Source: Psychrobacter sp. Pi2-1
GTDB taxonomy: Bacteria; Pseudomonadota; Gammaproteobacteria; Pseudomonadales; Moraxellaceae
Length of the DNA stretch: 64,000 nt
Direction: 5' to 3'
NCBI RefSeq assembly: GCF_904846645.1
Contig: NZ_CAJHBO010000005.1
Location: forward strand, 100,486 to 164,485
Shown: positions 1-9,436 of the stretch, one piece after another
How the letters are laid out: every line of letters starts with the position of its first letter
Position numbering within the stretch: the stretch's first letter is position 1
Made by a program: the position numbers and the translations under genes
Notes under the pieces: model-generated
The model's input: the letters and a program-made list of their open reading frames with translations, nothing else
Databases searched by the model: none
What the model was told of the DNA's origin: nothing

Positions 1-45
1 ATATAAATATCTATTGGTTTGTAGATAAATTTTGAGGAAAAAACA

Positions 46-501
46 ATGAGTATGGTTTCAGAGTTTAAAGAGTTTGCTGTTAAGGGTAATGTGATGGATT
101 TGGCAGTCGGTGTCATCATCGGCGGGGCTTTTGCTACCATCACAAAATCTTTGGTAGATGATATTATTATGCCGATTGTCGCTTTTATCTTTGGCGGCGA
201 GATTAATTTTGAAAATATGTTCTTAGTTTTAGGCGATGCACCTGATGGTATCGCTATGACTTATGATGCGCTCAAGGAGGCAGGTGTACCTGTATTGGCT
301 TATGGTAGTTTTATTACCGTACTTATTAACTTTCTAATCTTAGCTTTCATCATCTTTATGATGGTTAGAGGTGTCAATAAAATGCGCCGTGCTGAAGAGG
401 TAGAGGAAGTTATAGAAGCAGCAGTAGAGGAACCATCAGAGGAAGTGAAGTTGCTGCGCGAAATCAGTGCTAAATTAAGTAATACCAGTATGACGAAATA
501 A
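46..501 (+). CDS. mscL: Large-conductance mechanosensitive channel MscL
   Basis: Inner-membrane channel that opens under membrane tension and releases solutes during hypo-osmotic shock. The 151-residue protein has the MscL layout: a short amphipathic N-terminus ([19 protein letters not shown]), a first membrane helix rich in small residues ([11 protein letters not shown]), a periplasmic loop, a second helix near residues 88-107 ([19 protein letters not shown]) and a charged cytoplasmic C-terminal helix rich in Glu. Length is normal for the family. The start is supported by a GAGG ribosome binding site just upstream. It is a single-gene unit followed by a clear terminator. The promoter lies at the window edge and was not resolved. 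Confidence 0.97.
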   Translation: MSMVSEFKEFAVKGNVMDLAVGVIIGGAFATITKSLVDDIIMPIVAFIFGGEINFENMFLVLGDAPDGIAMTYDALKEAGVPVLAYGSFITVLINFLILAFIIFMMVRGVNKMRRAEEVEEVIEAAVEEPSEEVKLLREISAKLSNTSMTK

Positions 502-521
502 ATTATCAATTCGTTGACAAT

Positions 522-550
522 AAAAAAGGCTAGCTTCTCGTTAGCCTTTT
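522..550 (+). terminator. Intrinsic terminator after mscL
   Basis: An A-tract, a 9-bp stem (AAAAGGCTA / TAGCCTTTT) with a short loop, and a T-run. It lies between mscL and the convergent exported-protein gene, so it may serve both. Confidence 0.85.
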
Positions 551-613
551 GGCTATGAAATAGTCACAGTCATTTTTTGTGAACTATTTGATGTGCCTAC
601 TAAAAGCAAATTG

Positions 614-1054
614 TTACGGAGTAACCACTACATAGTCATTGGTATTAATTAGAATTTCTGATGGTTGATCGACAACGATACGTACTACGTTATTATCAAC
701 GACTTGAGATTTGTAATAATTGTCTTCTGCAACTGTGCAGCCTAAACAACGTCCCATCGCATCCCAAGGCTCAACAAATAGCTTCTGCTGTGCTTGATCT
801 GCATTACCACCAATAAGTGAGAAAGGTAGGCTTACGATATAAGCTGCTGTTCCAGCTACCGCATTAACGAGTTGAAGTGGTTTGCCAACAATCGTATCGA
901 CTACCATCGTCTCGTATGAAGGCCCGAAATCAGTTTCATCAATTTCTATAGCTGCAAAAGTAGGCTGGATAGTTGCAGCTACCAATCCTAAAGTTGCCAA
1001 TACAGTAAAAAATCTCTGCTTAACTGTGCGTTGAGTTTTTGCTTTAACAGTCAT
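614..1054 (-). CDS. Exported protein of unknown function
   Basis: A 146-residue protein with a Sec signal peptide: basic N-region (KAKTQRTVKQR), hydrophobic core (FFTVLATLGLVAA) and probable cleavage after TFAA near residue 35. The mature part holds a hydrophobic stretch (VNAVAGTAAYIVSLPFSLIG) and a motif with two cysteines, EPWDAMGRCLGC. I recall similar small proteins in Psychrobacter and Acinetobacter but no established function. The start has a good AGGA ribosome binding site. It is transcribed alone and converges with mscL. The hydrophobic segment suggests membrane association in the periplasm, which is inference. Confidence 0.8.
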   Translation of the reverse strand: MTVKAKTQRTVKQRFFTVLATLGLVAATIQPTFAAIEIDETDFGPSYETMVVDTIVGKPLQLVNAVAGTAAYIVSLPFSLIGGNADQAQQKLFVEPWDAMGRCLGCTVAEDNYYKSQVVDNNVVRIVVDQPSEILINTNDYVVVTP

Positions 1055-1344
1055 AACGATATCCTGAAACTCATAGTAGTATGATTAATGGCTGCTGCTA
1101 TCTTCACGCAGGAATCTTGCGGCAACAATAGTTAGGCTAAATATTACAGAAAAATAAATGATACGCACTATTTATGTAAGCGCTAGCACTATTAAAGCAA
1201 GATGTGCACTAATAAGCAACAAAAATGAGAATAATCTAGGTATGGCTTTGGCAATATATAATACTTCTAAAAACGGTTACTTTTTCCAGATGCTAGCTTT
1301 ATTTAATCTAAATATAGTGCCAACAAATAGATATCAGTTATTAA

Positions 1345-2286
1345 CTATTTTAACGGCTGACAATTTGGACAATAAACACTGGCTCTACCAGTAAGCTTAA
1401 TGTTTTCTAGCGTCGTGCTGCAATGTAGACAGTTTTCTCCTTGTCTGCCATACACATTTAGGGTTTGCTGGAAGTAACCAGTTTGACCACTGGCTACTGT
1501 GAAATCTCGTAGTGTTGAACCGCCCAGTTTTATCGCTTTCTTCAAAATTTCTTTAATATGATTCACTAAAATGACAATCTGCTCGTGCGAAATTTGATTG
1601 GCTGGTGTAGCAGGGTGGATGCTGGACAAGTACAGACTTTCAGTCGCATAGATATTGCCAACACCGACCACGACTTCTTGTTCCATGATGACAGATTTAA
1701 TCGCTCGGGAGATAGGTTTTAGTCGCTTATTCGTTTTAGTATCATCTGACGGTGACCCATTGCTATCTTGACTAGATAAATCTATACGCTGGATTAAGCT
1801 GTATAAATAGTCTGCGGTAAAATCTTTTGAAAGTGGCTCAGGACCTAGATGATCTAGTAGTTTATTGCCGTAATCTTCATGCCATAGTACTGAACCAAAA
1901 CGTCTCGGATCGTAATAGTGTAGCTGAGACTTTTCATTATCAGCATCATTAAAGATGACAACCAGATGGTCATGTTTACGCTTATCAGTACCATAGCTGT
2001 GCTGCTGTAAGCTACCTGACATTCCTAAATGAATAAGAAGCTGACGTGGTTCAACTTTGCTGGCTGACATGGGAGCATTATTCAGTGCAGCTACTGGCAT
2101 AAAATTAAGAATCAGATACTTTGCTCGGCGCTCGACACTCTCTAATGTGTAATTAACCAGCTCGTCTAAGTTATCTGGCATCATCCATCGCAGCTTTGGT
2201 TGAAATACTTTAACATCAACTACCTGTTGCCCCAACAATGGAGCAAGACTGGCTTTAGTGGTTTCTACTTCAGGTAATTCAGGCAT
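1345..2286 (-). CDS. mutM: Formamidopyrimidine-DNA glycosylase (Fpg/MutM)
   Basis: Base-excision repair enzyme that removes 8-oxoguanine and formamidopyrimidines and nicks the abasic site. The ATG chosen at 2286 gives the N-terminus MPELPEVE, where Pro2 is the catalytic nucleophile after Met removal; an upstream in-frame TTG at 2301 would add five residues and block it. The C-terminus has the zinc finger CLHC...CPNC. Motifs VGVGNIYATE and GGSTLRDF are typical. At about 313 residues it is longer than the usual roughly 270. Part of the excess is a polar insert around SSQDSNGSPSDDTKTN, ahead of the helix-two-turn-helix segment. It lies downstream of relA with a 52-bp gap. Confidence 0.95.
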   Translation of the reverse strand: MPELPEVETTKASLAPLLGQQVVDVKVFQPKLRWMMPDNLDELVNYTLESVERRAKYLILNFMPVAALNNAPMSASKVEPRQLLIHLGMSGSLQQHSYGTDKRKHDHLVVIFNDADNEKSQLHYYDPRRFGSVLWHEDYGNKLLDHLGPEPLSKDFTADYLYSLIQRIDLSSQDSNGSPSDDTKTNKRLKPISRAIKSVIMEQEVVVGVGNIYATESLYLSSIHPATPANQISHEQIVILVNHIKEILKKAIKLGGSTLRDFTVASGQTGYFQQTLNVYGRQGENCLHCSTTLENIKLTGRASVYCPNCQPLK

Positions 2287-2338
2287 AGTATTTTTTGACA
2301 ACTCTGTTATGGAATAAACAACTAGCTCAAGTTTTTAT

Positions 2339-4876
2339 TTACACGACTGCACGGCGTGCGTGTAAAATACCATGTTGCTGTTCTAATTTTGCGAGCAGCT
2401 TAGATAGATGTGCTAAGCCTGAGACTTCAATATGGAACTTTAAAAAAGCAATATTGTCGTCATTGCTTAACGTTTGAACTTGGCGAATATTGACGTTCTC
2501 TTTATCAATTATCTGTGTCAAATCACGTAGCAAACCGCGTCTGTCATATGCTTCGACATGAATATCAACAGGCTGATAACGACCAATCTGTACTTGCCAA
2601 GCGGCTTCTATCTTGCGCTCAGGATCGCGCTCGACCAGACGTAAGTACTCTGGGCAGCCTCGATTATGCACGCTGACGCCACGCGATAAAGTGATGTAGC
2701 CAGCTATCGGTTCGCCATGCACAGGATGGCAACAACCTGCCAAATTGATTTCGATATTATCCAAACCATTAATGTGAATTTTATACGCATCGAGCTTACC
2801 TGTATCTCGGTTATCTACATGCGGTACAAAGCTCTCTGGTGGTATCTCAGGTTCAAGATGCAGCTGACGTGAGATATGACTGGTCAATTGATTCAGGCCG
2901 ATATCGCCTGTCACCAGACCCACGATAATATCGTCGGTCGTATTGACATGAAAATGCTGAATATAGTCGTTTAGATCAATACTATTAGGATGAACAGATA
3001 GGCGCTCAAGCTCTTTACTGAGCATTTGGCGACCTATTTCAATATTCTTATCACGGTCTTGCTTATTAAACCATTGGCGCAGTTTTGAACGGGCGCGATT
3101 GGTATGAATATAACCTAACGAGGCTACCAACCAATCACGGTTTGGCTCGCGTGAGGATTTAGTAATAATCTCAACCTGCTCACCTGTTTTGAGCTGGTAG
3201 GTTAGTGGCACGTAGCGTTGATTGACTCGAGCGGCTTGAGCACTGTTGCCAACTTGAGTATGCACATAGTAGGCAAAATCAAGTACAGTTGCGCCTTTTG
3301 GTAGCTCAGTAATATCACCATCACGGCTAAAGATATAAATACGTTCTAGCTCATCAAAATCAACGAGTTGCTCTTCTTCATCGAACTCTGTGTCATCTAT
3401 CTCTTCGCCTGTGAGAGTGGATGAGCGCGTTTGACTACGCGTTTCATTATTAATAGACAACAGCTGACGTAGTGAGCTGATTCTTTGATTTAAGTAGTTG
3501 TCCTTTTTGTTCTTCAGACCTTCTTTATAATTGACATGCGCGCACATGCCAAGCTCGGCCTCAAAGTGCATCTCATGAGTACGAATCTGGACTTCGAGTG
3601 ATTTATTTTCCGCAATTACAGCAGTATGTAGCGAGCGATAACCATTGGACTTAGGGTTAGTAATATAGTCATCAAACTGCTCAGGAATATAACGCCATAA
3701 GCCATGTACTAGCCCTAAAACATGATAACAGTCAGAAGGGCTATTGACCAAGACGCGCAAGGCCCGAATGTCATAAAGCTGATCGAACGATAAGCCTTTA
3801 AGCTTCATCTTTCGATAAATAGAGTAGATATGTTTGACGCGCCCAGATACTTCGCCTTCAATACTGGCATCTGCTAATGATTCATTTAATTTGTCTTGTA
3901 CGCGCTGAATATAGGACTCACGTTCGCTACGTTTTTCTGACAGTAGCTTAGCAATTTCTTTATAGCGATCAGGTGCTAAATAACGGAAAGCTAGATCTTC
4001 GAGTTCCCATTTTAACTGTGCAATACCTAGGCGATGCGCTAATGGTGCATAAATAGTCATGACCTCACGTGCGACACGAGTTTGACGCTCTGGCCTAGAA
4101 AATGTCAATTCACGCATGGCAAAGGTACGCTCTGCCAATTTGATGAGTACCACGCGCACGTCGTTAGTAACAGAGATGAGCATACTATAAATATTTGATA
4201 GCTGATCACGTTGATTGTTGACGAAATGGTCTTCTAAGCGCTTGTTGCTCTCAATAATCTCCGACAGCTTACCCATTGCAAGGGTGTCTTTAACAAGCGT
4301 AAAAATATCTGGACCAAAGTTTTTTTCAACTTCAGCGAGACTAATGATTGATTTGCGCGCACTGCGATACAGCATGGCTGCGACTAGCGCATCTTCATCT
4401 TGATAAAGATAGGTCAGAATATCGGTCATACCAATACCTGTGACATAAGCGCCTGAACGCTCAGATTCACTGGTATTCATATGACTGCGAATAAACTCGC
4501 AAGCTGCACTTAGGTTGGGTACTGACTCTTGTCCAATACGCTTGGCCACATTATCTAACCAAGTCGGTACGTCGATATTGGCCTGGTCTAAGCCGACCGC
4601 CTCAAGCTCTTTGTTTGATAGCGCATTGGTATCATCCAAATACTCGTCTTCAGTATGAGGGTCATGCAAATGATAAGTGTGTGCAGCTGAGCGATCAAAA
4701 GTAGTATGTAGCTTGTGGGTTGCCAACTGGTATTTGATGTCGAGGGGAATTTGGGCATAGCTATTGGCTGACTGGTGAGAGCGTTGGCTCGCCACCAGTT
4801 GCGCCGCAAGTGTTGCACTATCGGCCTGCGTGGTCTGTCCATCCACCAGCGGTAATCCTTCACGAATTTTTACCAT
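2339..4876 (-). CDS. relA: (p)ppGpp synthetase RelA
   Basis: Ribosome-associated enzyme that makes (p)ppGpp from ATP and GTP/GDP during amino-acid starvation. Domain order in 845 residues: a pseudo-HD region, the synthetase domain (KWELEDLAFRYL; HIYSIYRKMK; NPKSNGYRSLHT), TGS (FSRDGDITELPKGATVLDF), the Cys-containing RIS/zinc-finger region (NLAGCCHPVHGEPIAGYI) and a C-terminal ACT domain. The hydrolase HD motif is absent (AAMLYRSARK where active enzymes have HD), and the loop before NPKSNGY reads QFDD, the acidic type of RelA rather than the RFKD of bifunctional Rel/SpoT. Hence RelA, not SpoT. The start has a strong AGAGGAG site. Confidence 0.95.
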   Translation of the reverse strand: MVKIREGLPLVDGQTTQADSATLAAQLVASQRSHQSANSYAQIPLDIKYQLATHKLHTTFDRSAAHTYHLHDPHTEDEYLDDTNALSNKELEAVGLDQANIDVPTWLDNVAKRIGQESVPNLSAACEFIRSHMNTSESERSGAYVTGIGMTDILTYLYQDEDALVAAMLYRSARKSIISLAEVEKNFGPDIFTLVKDTLAMGKLSEIIESNKRLEDHFVNNQRDQLSNIYSMLISVTNDVRVVLIKLAERTFAMRELTFSRPERQTRVAREVMTIYAPLAHRLGIAQLKWELEDLAFRYLAPDRYKEIAKLLSEKRSERESYIQRVQDKLNESLADASIEGEVSGRVKHIYSIYRKMKLKGLSFDQLYDIRALRVLVNSPSDCYHVLGLVHGLWRYIPEQFDDYITNPKSNGYRSLHTAVIAENKSLEVQIRTHEMHFEAELGMCAHVNYKEGLKNKKDNYLNQRISSLRQLLSINNETRSQTRSSTLTGEEIDDTEFDEEEQLVDFDELERIYIFSRDGDITELPKGATVLDFAYYVHTQVGNSAQAARVNQRYVPLTYQLKTGEQVEIITKSSREPNRDWLVASLGYIHTNRARSKLRQWFNKQDRDKNIEIGRQMLSKELERLSVHPNSIDLNDYIQHFHVNTTDDIIVGLVTGDIGLNQLTSHISRQLHLEPEIPPESFVPHVDNRDTGKLDAYKIHINGLDNIEINLAGCCHPVHGEPIAGYITLSRGVSVHNRGCPEYLRLVERDPERKIEAAWQVQIGRYQPVDIHVEAYDRRGLLRDLTQIIDKENVNIRQVQTLSNDDNIAFLKFHIEVSGLAHLSKLLAKLEQQHGILHARRAVV

Positions 4877-5298
4877 AGCCGACTCCTCTTAGCTATTTTG
4901 AATTGATTATAACCTCATCTACTATGCACACACTCTGAATTAACGATCCATAAAGTGTCAGCTATAAACCAATACAACTGCTAAAAATGTTATTTTTAGC
5001 AGCTATAAAATGCGCGTAAAATATATAAAGCTATGAGTGCAAATGCTTGCTATGTAGCGATTGGAAACATCACCAAAAACATAGGAAGATTGTTTACTAT
5101 TATCTCATTTTAAAGTGACAAATCAAGCGAGCCTCTGTACGGCTGTGGTCAATTACGCTAAATAATGGCTATTTATTAGCACAAACTTATCAAAGCTTTG
5201 AGTTATCTTAGATAATTGTAATAACGCTTAATTGTCTCTTTAATTAGGTTCAACTAACAGTCATTTTCAGCTATTAATCGTTTTGAAGATTAATAACG
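4877..5298. other. Gene-free interval between relA and rlmD
   Basis: 422 AT-rich bases upstream of leftward relA and downstream of leftward rlmD. It should hold the relA promoter. I see no convincing ORF and no classical terminator. The only clear structure is a perfect inverted repeat at 4979-5001. Confidence 0.6.
4979..5001. repeat. Perfect 10-bp inverted repeat upstream of relA
   Basis: TGCTAAAAAT, a 3-nt spacer, then ATTTTTAGCA. It is flanked on both sides by the direct motif GCTATAAA. No T-run follows on either strand, so it is not a typical terminator. Its position about 100 bp upstream of relA would suit an operator or promoter element, which is inference. Confidence 0.5.
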
Positions 5299-6870
5299 TT
5301 AAACCGCTACTTTTTCGAAGCGAGCGATAGATTCAACATGACCCGTATGGCAGAACATATCCATCACGCCAGCATGAGTCAGACGATAGCCTTGTTCTAA
5401 CAATGCTTTTGTATCACGAGCAAGGGTCGCTGGATTACAAGAGACATAAACAATGCGCTCAGCATTAAATTTTGGCAAATATTGCATGATTTCCCAAGCA
5501 CCAGAGCGCGGTGGATCAATCAATAGTGCATCAAAACCTTGGTTGGCCCATGGCTTATTAGTACAGTCTTGCGTCAAATCTTGACTATAAAACTCAGTAT
5601 TGTTGATACCATTGCGACTAGCGTTGTCAGCAGCACGTTCGGTCATGGCTTCACTGCCTTCGACACCGACTACTGAGCCTGTCTCGCCAACGAGGCGCGC
5701 TAGCGGTAAGCTAAAGTTACCCAAACCACTGAATAAATCTAGTACGCGTTCGCCTGCTTTTAAGTCCAATAAGTCACAGGCAAGCTTGGTCATCTGACGG
5801 TTCACAGATAGATTTACTTGAGTAAAGTCAGTAGGGATAAATTCAAAAGTAAGGTCATACTCTGGCAATTGATAATATAAACGCCCAAATTGCTCGCTCA
5901 AATCATCAGCGTCTGTCAACGCAATACGTTGGATGCTATCAACGCCTTTCGACTGCAAATATAGCTGCCAATTACGCGCCGCGAAAAACACTTTTAGTTT
6001 GTCTATATCAGCGTCTGACAACGGTTCTAAATTACGTACGATGAGCGCAACTGGCTGATTACCATCAGGTAGTTCTGGCAGTTGCTCACCCATTGCAAGC
6101 TCAAGCTGAGCAATCTTGTCACGGCTCTCTAAAGTGCTAATAAGCGTTTTTAGGTTTTCAATCTCAAACCCAATACGTGGATCTAGGATATGACATTCAT
6201 TTAGCTCTGCCAAGAAATTACTTGAACGCTCGCGGAAGCCGACAAGCGCGGTTTCCTTTTTGACGACATAGCGTACGCCCAAACGTGCTTTGGTACGATA
6301 GCCAAGACGATCGCCGACCACAGGGGGGAGCCAATTGTCAGGTTCCGCGTTTGCTTGGTGCATTAGCATTTCAGCCAATACTGACTGTTTAAAGTTTATT
6401 TGTCCATCTGGCTGCCAGTGCTGCAAGTTACAACCGCCGCAAGTGCCGAAGTGCGGGCAGGGTGGCACAGCACGTTCAGGATTTGGGTTGGCAGTAATAC
6501 TAATGGCATCGCCTTCTTCAAAGCTAGCACGGCTGTTGGTTATTTTCACTAAAGCGCTTTCACCTGGTAGGGCAAAGCTAACAAAGATTTTTTTGCCATG
6601 TTTGTCTTCAGCATGGCCTTCCGCAACATCAAAACCATTACCATACACAGCAACACCGCGACCATCATGTGATAAGCCATCAATATTGAATGGAATTGGC
6701 TCTGCATCTTTTAGACGACGACGTGTCTTTGATGATGGCTTTGATTTTTTCTTACTCGGCGGAATGACAATCGTTTGGGTGTCGTTTGTTTGAGCTTCAT
6801 TCGTTTGAGCGTTACTGATTTGCGCTGCCGTATCAGATGCTGTAGATGTTTTTGAATCGGTGGGTTGCAT
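5299..6870 (-). CDS. rlmD: 23S rRNA (uracil-1939-C5)-methyltransferase RlmD
   Basis: SAM-dependent enzyme that makes 5-methyluridine in 23S rRNA. Residues 1-50 are a low-complexity Thr/Asn/Gln/Lys-rich extension. A TRAM domain follows ([20 protein letters not shown]), then the iron-sulfur cysteine cluster [15 protein letters not shown], then the methyltransferase domain with SAM-binding [16 protein letters not shown], the DPPRSG motif and the catalytic Cys in [12 protein letters not shown]. At 523 residues it is longer than E. coli RlmD because of the N-terminal extension. The start has an AGGCAGG site. It lies 62 bp downstream of the exonuclease gene, so the two may be co-transcribed. Confidence 0.94.
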   Translation of the reverse strand: MQPTDSKTSTASDTAAQISNAQTNEAQTNDTQTIVIPPSKKKSKPSSKTRRRLKDAEPIPFNIDGLSHDGRGVAVYGNGFDVAEGHAEDKHGKKIFVSFALPGESALVKITNSRASFEEGDAISITANPNPERAVPPCPHFGTCGGCNLQHWQPDGQINFKQSVLAEMLMHQANAEPDNWLPPVVGDRLGYRTKARLGVRYVVKKETALVGFRERSSNFLAELNECHILDPRIGFEIENLKTLISTLESRDKIAQLELAMGEQLPELPDGNQPVALIVRNLEPLSDADIDKLKVFFAARNWQLYLQSKGVDSIQRIALTDADDLSEQFGRLYYQLPEYDLTFEFIPTDFTQVNLSVNRQMTKLACDLLDLKAGERVLDLFSGLGNFSLPLARLVGETGSVVGVEGSEAMTERAADNASRNGINNTEFYSQDLTQDCTNKPWANQGFDALLIDPPRSGAWEIMQYLPKFNAERIVYVSCNPATLARDTKALLEQGYRLTHAGVMDMFCHTGHVESIARFEKVAV

Positions 6871-6932
6871 AAACCTGCCTTAATAATAAATAACTAGAAA
6901 AGGGGAATAAAAAACTACTAATAATGCGATTT

Positions 6933-7757
6933 CTATAATTCGGGTGCCGATGACCAGTCAGCGATAAACTCTTGATGTCGCGGACTACCGTCAGCTTGGG
7001 TATACTTTGCCAGATAGTCATAGCTTTGCTGCTGCCAAGCATCAAAATCTTGTGAAGACAACTGTCCTGTTAGACGTAACCAGCGTAAATAAATAAGCCA
7101 AGTGTTCATCACATCAGATTCACAGTATATAGATAGGGTCTGCCAGTCACCGCTACTAACAAGCGCACCGACCATACTGCCATCTACGTCAGTTTTACCA
7201 GGTAATCCGTACAGACTTGCGACGATATCCATCGCTTCACGGCGACTAGCACCGTACTGGCTAAACCGATCCATCAAGTCCAGATGACGCGTATGAAAGC
7301 GATTAACATAATTATCAAAGCGCATATTTTTAATACGTTCGCCTTCTTCGAACAGCCATGGTGCTGACAAATCATATTGCATGGCACGATATATCAGTAC
7401 AGGTATGTCAAAGCCCGAGCCATTCCAGCTAATAAGTTGCGGCAATGTCTCAATGTCGTTAAAGGCTCTAAAGAATTTGGCTAGGATTTCTTTTTCACTA
7501 AATTTATCGGCAGTCAAAGAAAATAGCGATAACTTACCATCCTTGATATACAGAGCTGAGATACAGACAATACGCTGTAGTGGCAGGCGCATAAAGTCGT
7601 GCCCTGCCTCTTGTGTACGTATGGCTGTCAGCGCGCTTAAGGCATCTGCATCGTTGAGATCGGCCAATTGCGGATAGATACGGCGTGCTGCATCGACATC
7701 GGCAACAGTCTCGATATCAAAAACCAATATAGGGTCGGATGGTAGCGCTTGTGACAT
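6933..7757 (-). CDS. Predicted 3'-5' exonuclease, PolB-like (RNase H fold)
   Basis: 274-residue protein of the family annotated as predicted 3'-5' exonuclease related to the proofreading domain of PolB. Visible DEDD-type motifs are the first acidic pair in VFDIETVAD, a second motif in ISWNGSGFDIPVLIYRAMQY and a late Asp in YCESDVMNTWLIYLRW. These match a two-metal nuclease of the RNase H fold. No polymerase domain is attached. The natural substrate is unknown to me. The start has AGGATTATCT upstream. It lies between cysM and rlmD on the same strand. Confidence 0.85.
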   Translation of the reverse strand: MSQALPSDPILVFDIETVADVDAARRIYPQLADLNDADALSALTAIRTQEAGHDFMRLPLQRIVCISALYIKDGKLSLFSLTADKFSEKEILAKFFRAFNDIETLPQLISWNGSGFDIPVLIYRAMQYDLSAPWLFEEGERIKNMRFDNYVNRFHTRHLDLMDRFSQYGASRREAMDIVASLYGLPGKTDVDGSMVGALVSSGDWQTLSIYCESDVMNTWLIYLRWLRLTGQLSSQDFDAWQQQSYDYLAKYTQADGSPRHQEFIADWSSAPEL

Positions 7758-7905
7758 AGATAATCCTGACTATTTATGAGCTGATAGTTAATTCATTATA
7801 AAAGAATGACAATATTGACCTTGCTTGAAGTATTACGTTTACATCTGCACTTGGCCGCTTTGCACTTTTTTTAAATTAACGATACTAAATGGTATTGCTT
7901 ATGCA

Positions 7906-8877
7906 TTAATTAACTTCTGCGCTGCTGTTATCCGTATTTCTATCGTCAACGTTATATAAACCCGTTGATAAATAACGATCGCCACGATCGCAGACAATAA
8001 AGGCAATAACAGCATTAGGATTTGCTTTTGCCACTTGGGTCGCTGCCCATGCAGCTGCGCCCGAAGATACTCCCGCAAAAATACCTTCAGTTTTCGCCAA
8101 TTTACGCATATAGACTTCAGCAATACGCTGATCGATATCCATCACTTCATCAATCAAATCTGCATCAAAAATACCTGGCATATAAGCCGCTGGCCAACGG
8201 CGAATGCCAGCAATAGAGGCTTCTTCGTCAGGCTGTAGTCCGATGATTTTGACGTCTGGATTTTGCTCTTTTAAATAACGCGACACACCTGTAATCGTAC
8301 CTGTCGTGCCCATCGAACTAATAAAATGCGTAATTTTACCTTCGGTCTGTGCCCATAGCTCAGGGCCTGTAGTCAGGTAATGTGCTTGGCTATTGTCAGG
8401 ATTATTAAACTGATCCAATACAACCCCTTTGCCATCTGCTTGCATCTGCAATGCCAAATCGCGTGCAGCTTCCATACCTTCGTCTACTTCAATCAGCGTT
8501 GCGCCATAAGCAATCATGGCATCTTTACGCTCTTGGGTAGAGTTGGTTGGCATCAGCAATGTTATTGGGTAGCCACGCATTGCAGCGACCATGGCCAATG
8601 CAATACCAGTATTGCCGCTAGTGGCTTCAATCAACATATCACCAGGCTTGATATCACCGCGCTGTTCTGCTTGATAAATCATATTAAAAGCAGGACGGTC
8701 TTTTACAGAACCCGCTGGATTATTACCTTCAAGCTTAGCTAATACTGTAGCACCATTGGCAATGTGCTCTTGCTCAGGCAGACGTTGAAGTTGTACCAGC
8801 GGCGTTTGACCAACGCAATCAGCGAGGGTAGTGATTTGAGTAATAAAGTTAGCATTTGACATGGCCGTAGTGGACAT
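7906..8877 (-). CDS. cysM: Cysteine synthase B (O-acetylserine sulfhydrylase)
   Basis: PLP enzyme that makes cysteine from O-acetylserine and sulfide, or thiosulfate in CysM-type enzymes. Motifs: the PLP lysine in GSVKDRPAFNMI, the substrate loop in EATSGNTGIALAM, the phosphate-binding loop SSMGTTGTITGVSRYLK, and the C-terminal GVSSGAAAWAA. The substitution DRPAF in place of the DRIA found in CysK points to CysM. The 323-residue length is slightly long because of a short N-terminal extension and a polar tail. The start codon at 8877 follows an AAGGAT site; a second Met lies five codons downstream. Confidence 0.93.
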   Translation of the reverse strand: MSTTAMSNANFITQITTLADCVGQTPLVQLQRLPEQEHIANGATVLAKLEGNNPAGSVKDRPAFNMIYQAEQRGDIKPGDMLIEATSGNTGIALAMVAAMRGYPITLLMPTNSTQERKDAMIAYGATLIEVDEGMEAARDLALQMQADGKGVVLDQFNNPDNSQAHYLTTGPELWAQTEGKITHFISSMGTTGTITGVSRYLKEQNPDVKIIGLQPDEEASIAGIRRWPAAYMPGIFDADLIDEVMDIDQRIAEVYMRKLAKTEGIFAGVSSGAAAWAATQVAKANPNAVIAFIVCDRGDRYLSTGLYNVDDRNTDNSSAEVN

Positions 8878-9436
8878 AAAGTATCCTTTTCTATTTTTTA
8901 AATATGTTTTTAATGGCTTGTTTTTGATGGAAGCGTTGTTTTTATTGTTTGATCATAATTTTAGACAGTCGCTTGGGTTATAGGTTTACGGTGATAAGCG
9001 AGCTAAAAACGAAAGGCATTAGAGTGCGCTCTCATATGTTATGACTATGAGCGATATATTGTGGTAAATAAAAAGTGGCTTTATTATATCATTTTGTTTT
9101 CAGCTGCGCTTATCGCATCAAGGATTAATAGTCACTGTATCAGGTCAATGTCAATGTTACGTTGAGGGTTGCAAAAGTAGGACTGTTCGCTTAAAGCCAT
9201 ATTCTCTTTGACACAGAGTAGTTGGTACTCTAATTATAACGTTCTTCATCACATAGAATGCCTAACCAGAACTTATAGAATCCTGTTAAGATAATCTTGA
9301 GCTGTATAGTAGTTGCCCCGTAAAAGTCAGTTACGTTATTAACGTTCTGTGGCTTCATTAAAAATAGCGCCTTACCCAAATGCTCTGATACGACGCGCTG
9401 CAAGTAACATGAACACTGACGTTATCACAAAAATTC
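8878..9436. other. Gene-free interval between cysM and the gacS-like gene
   Basis: About 560 bp between divergent genes. It must carry the promoters for leftward cysM and the rightward hybrid kinase. I found no small ORF with a ribosome binding site, no tRNA-like sequence and no strong hairpin. Confidence 0.5.

Noticed and set aside
1158..1394. 78-codon rightward ORF overlapping the mutM 3' end
   Set aside because: It has no ribosome binding site and no recognisable features, and its end lies antisense to the conserved mutM zinc-finger codons.
6335..6793. 152-codon ORF antisense to rlmD
   Set aside because: Fully inside a conserved gene on the opposite strand; composition is that of a shadow frame.
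8380..8742. 120-codon ORF antisense to cysM
   Set aside because: Overlaps the conserved PLP and substrate-loop coding region of cysM; no family features.
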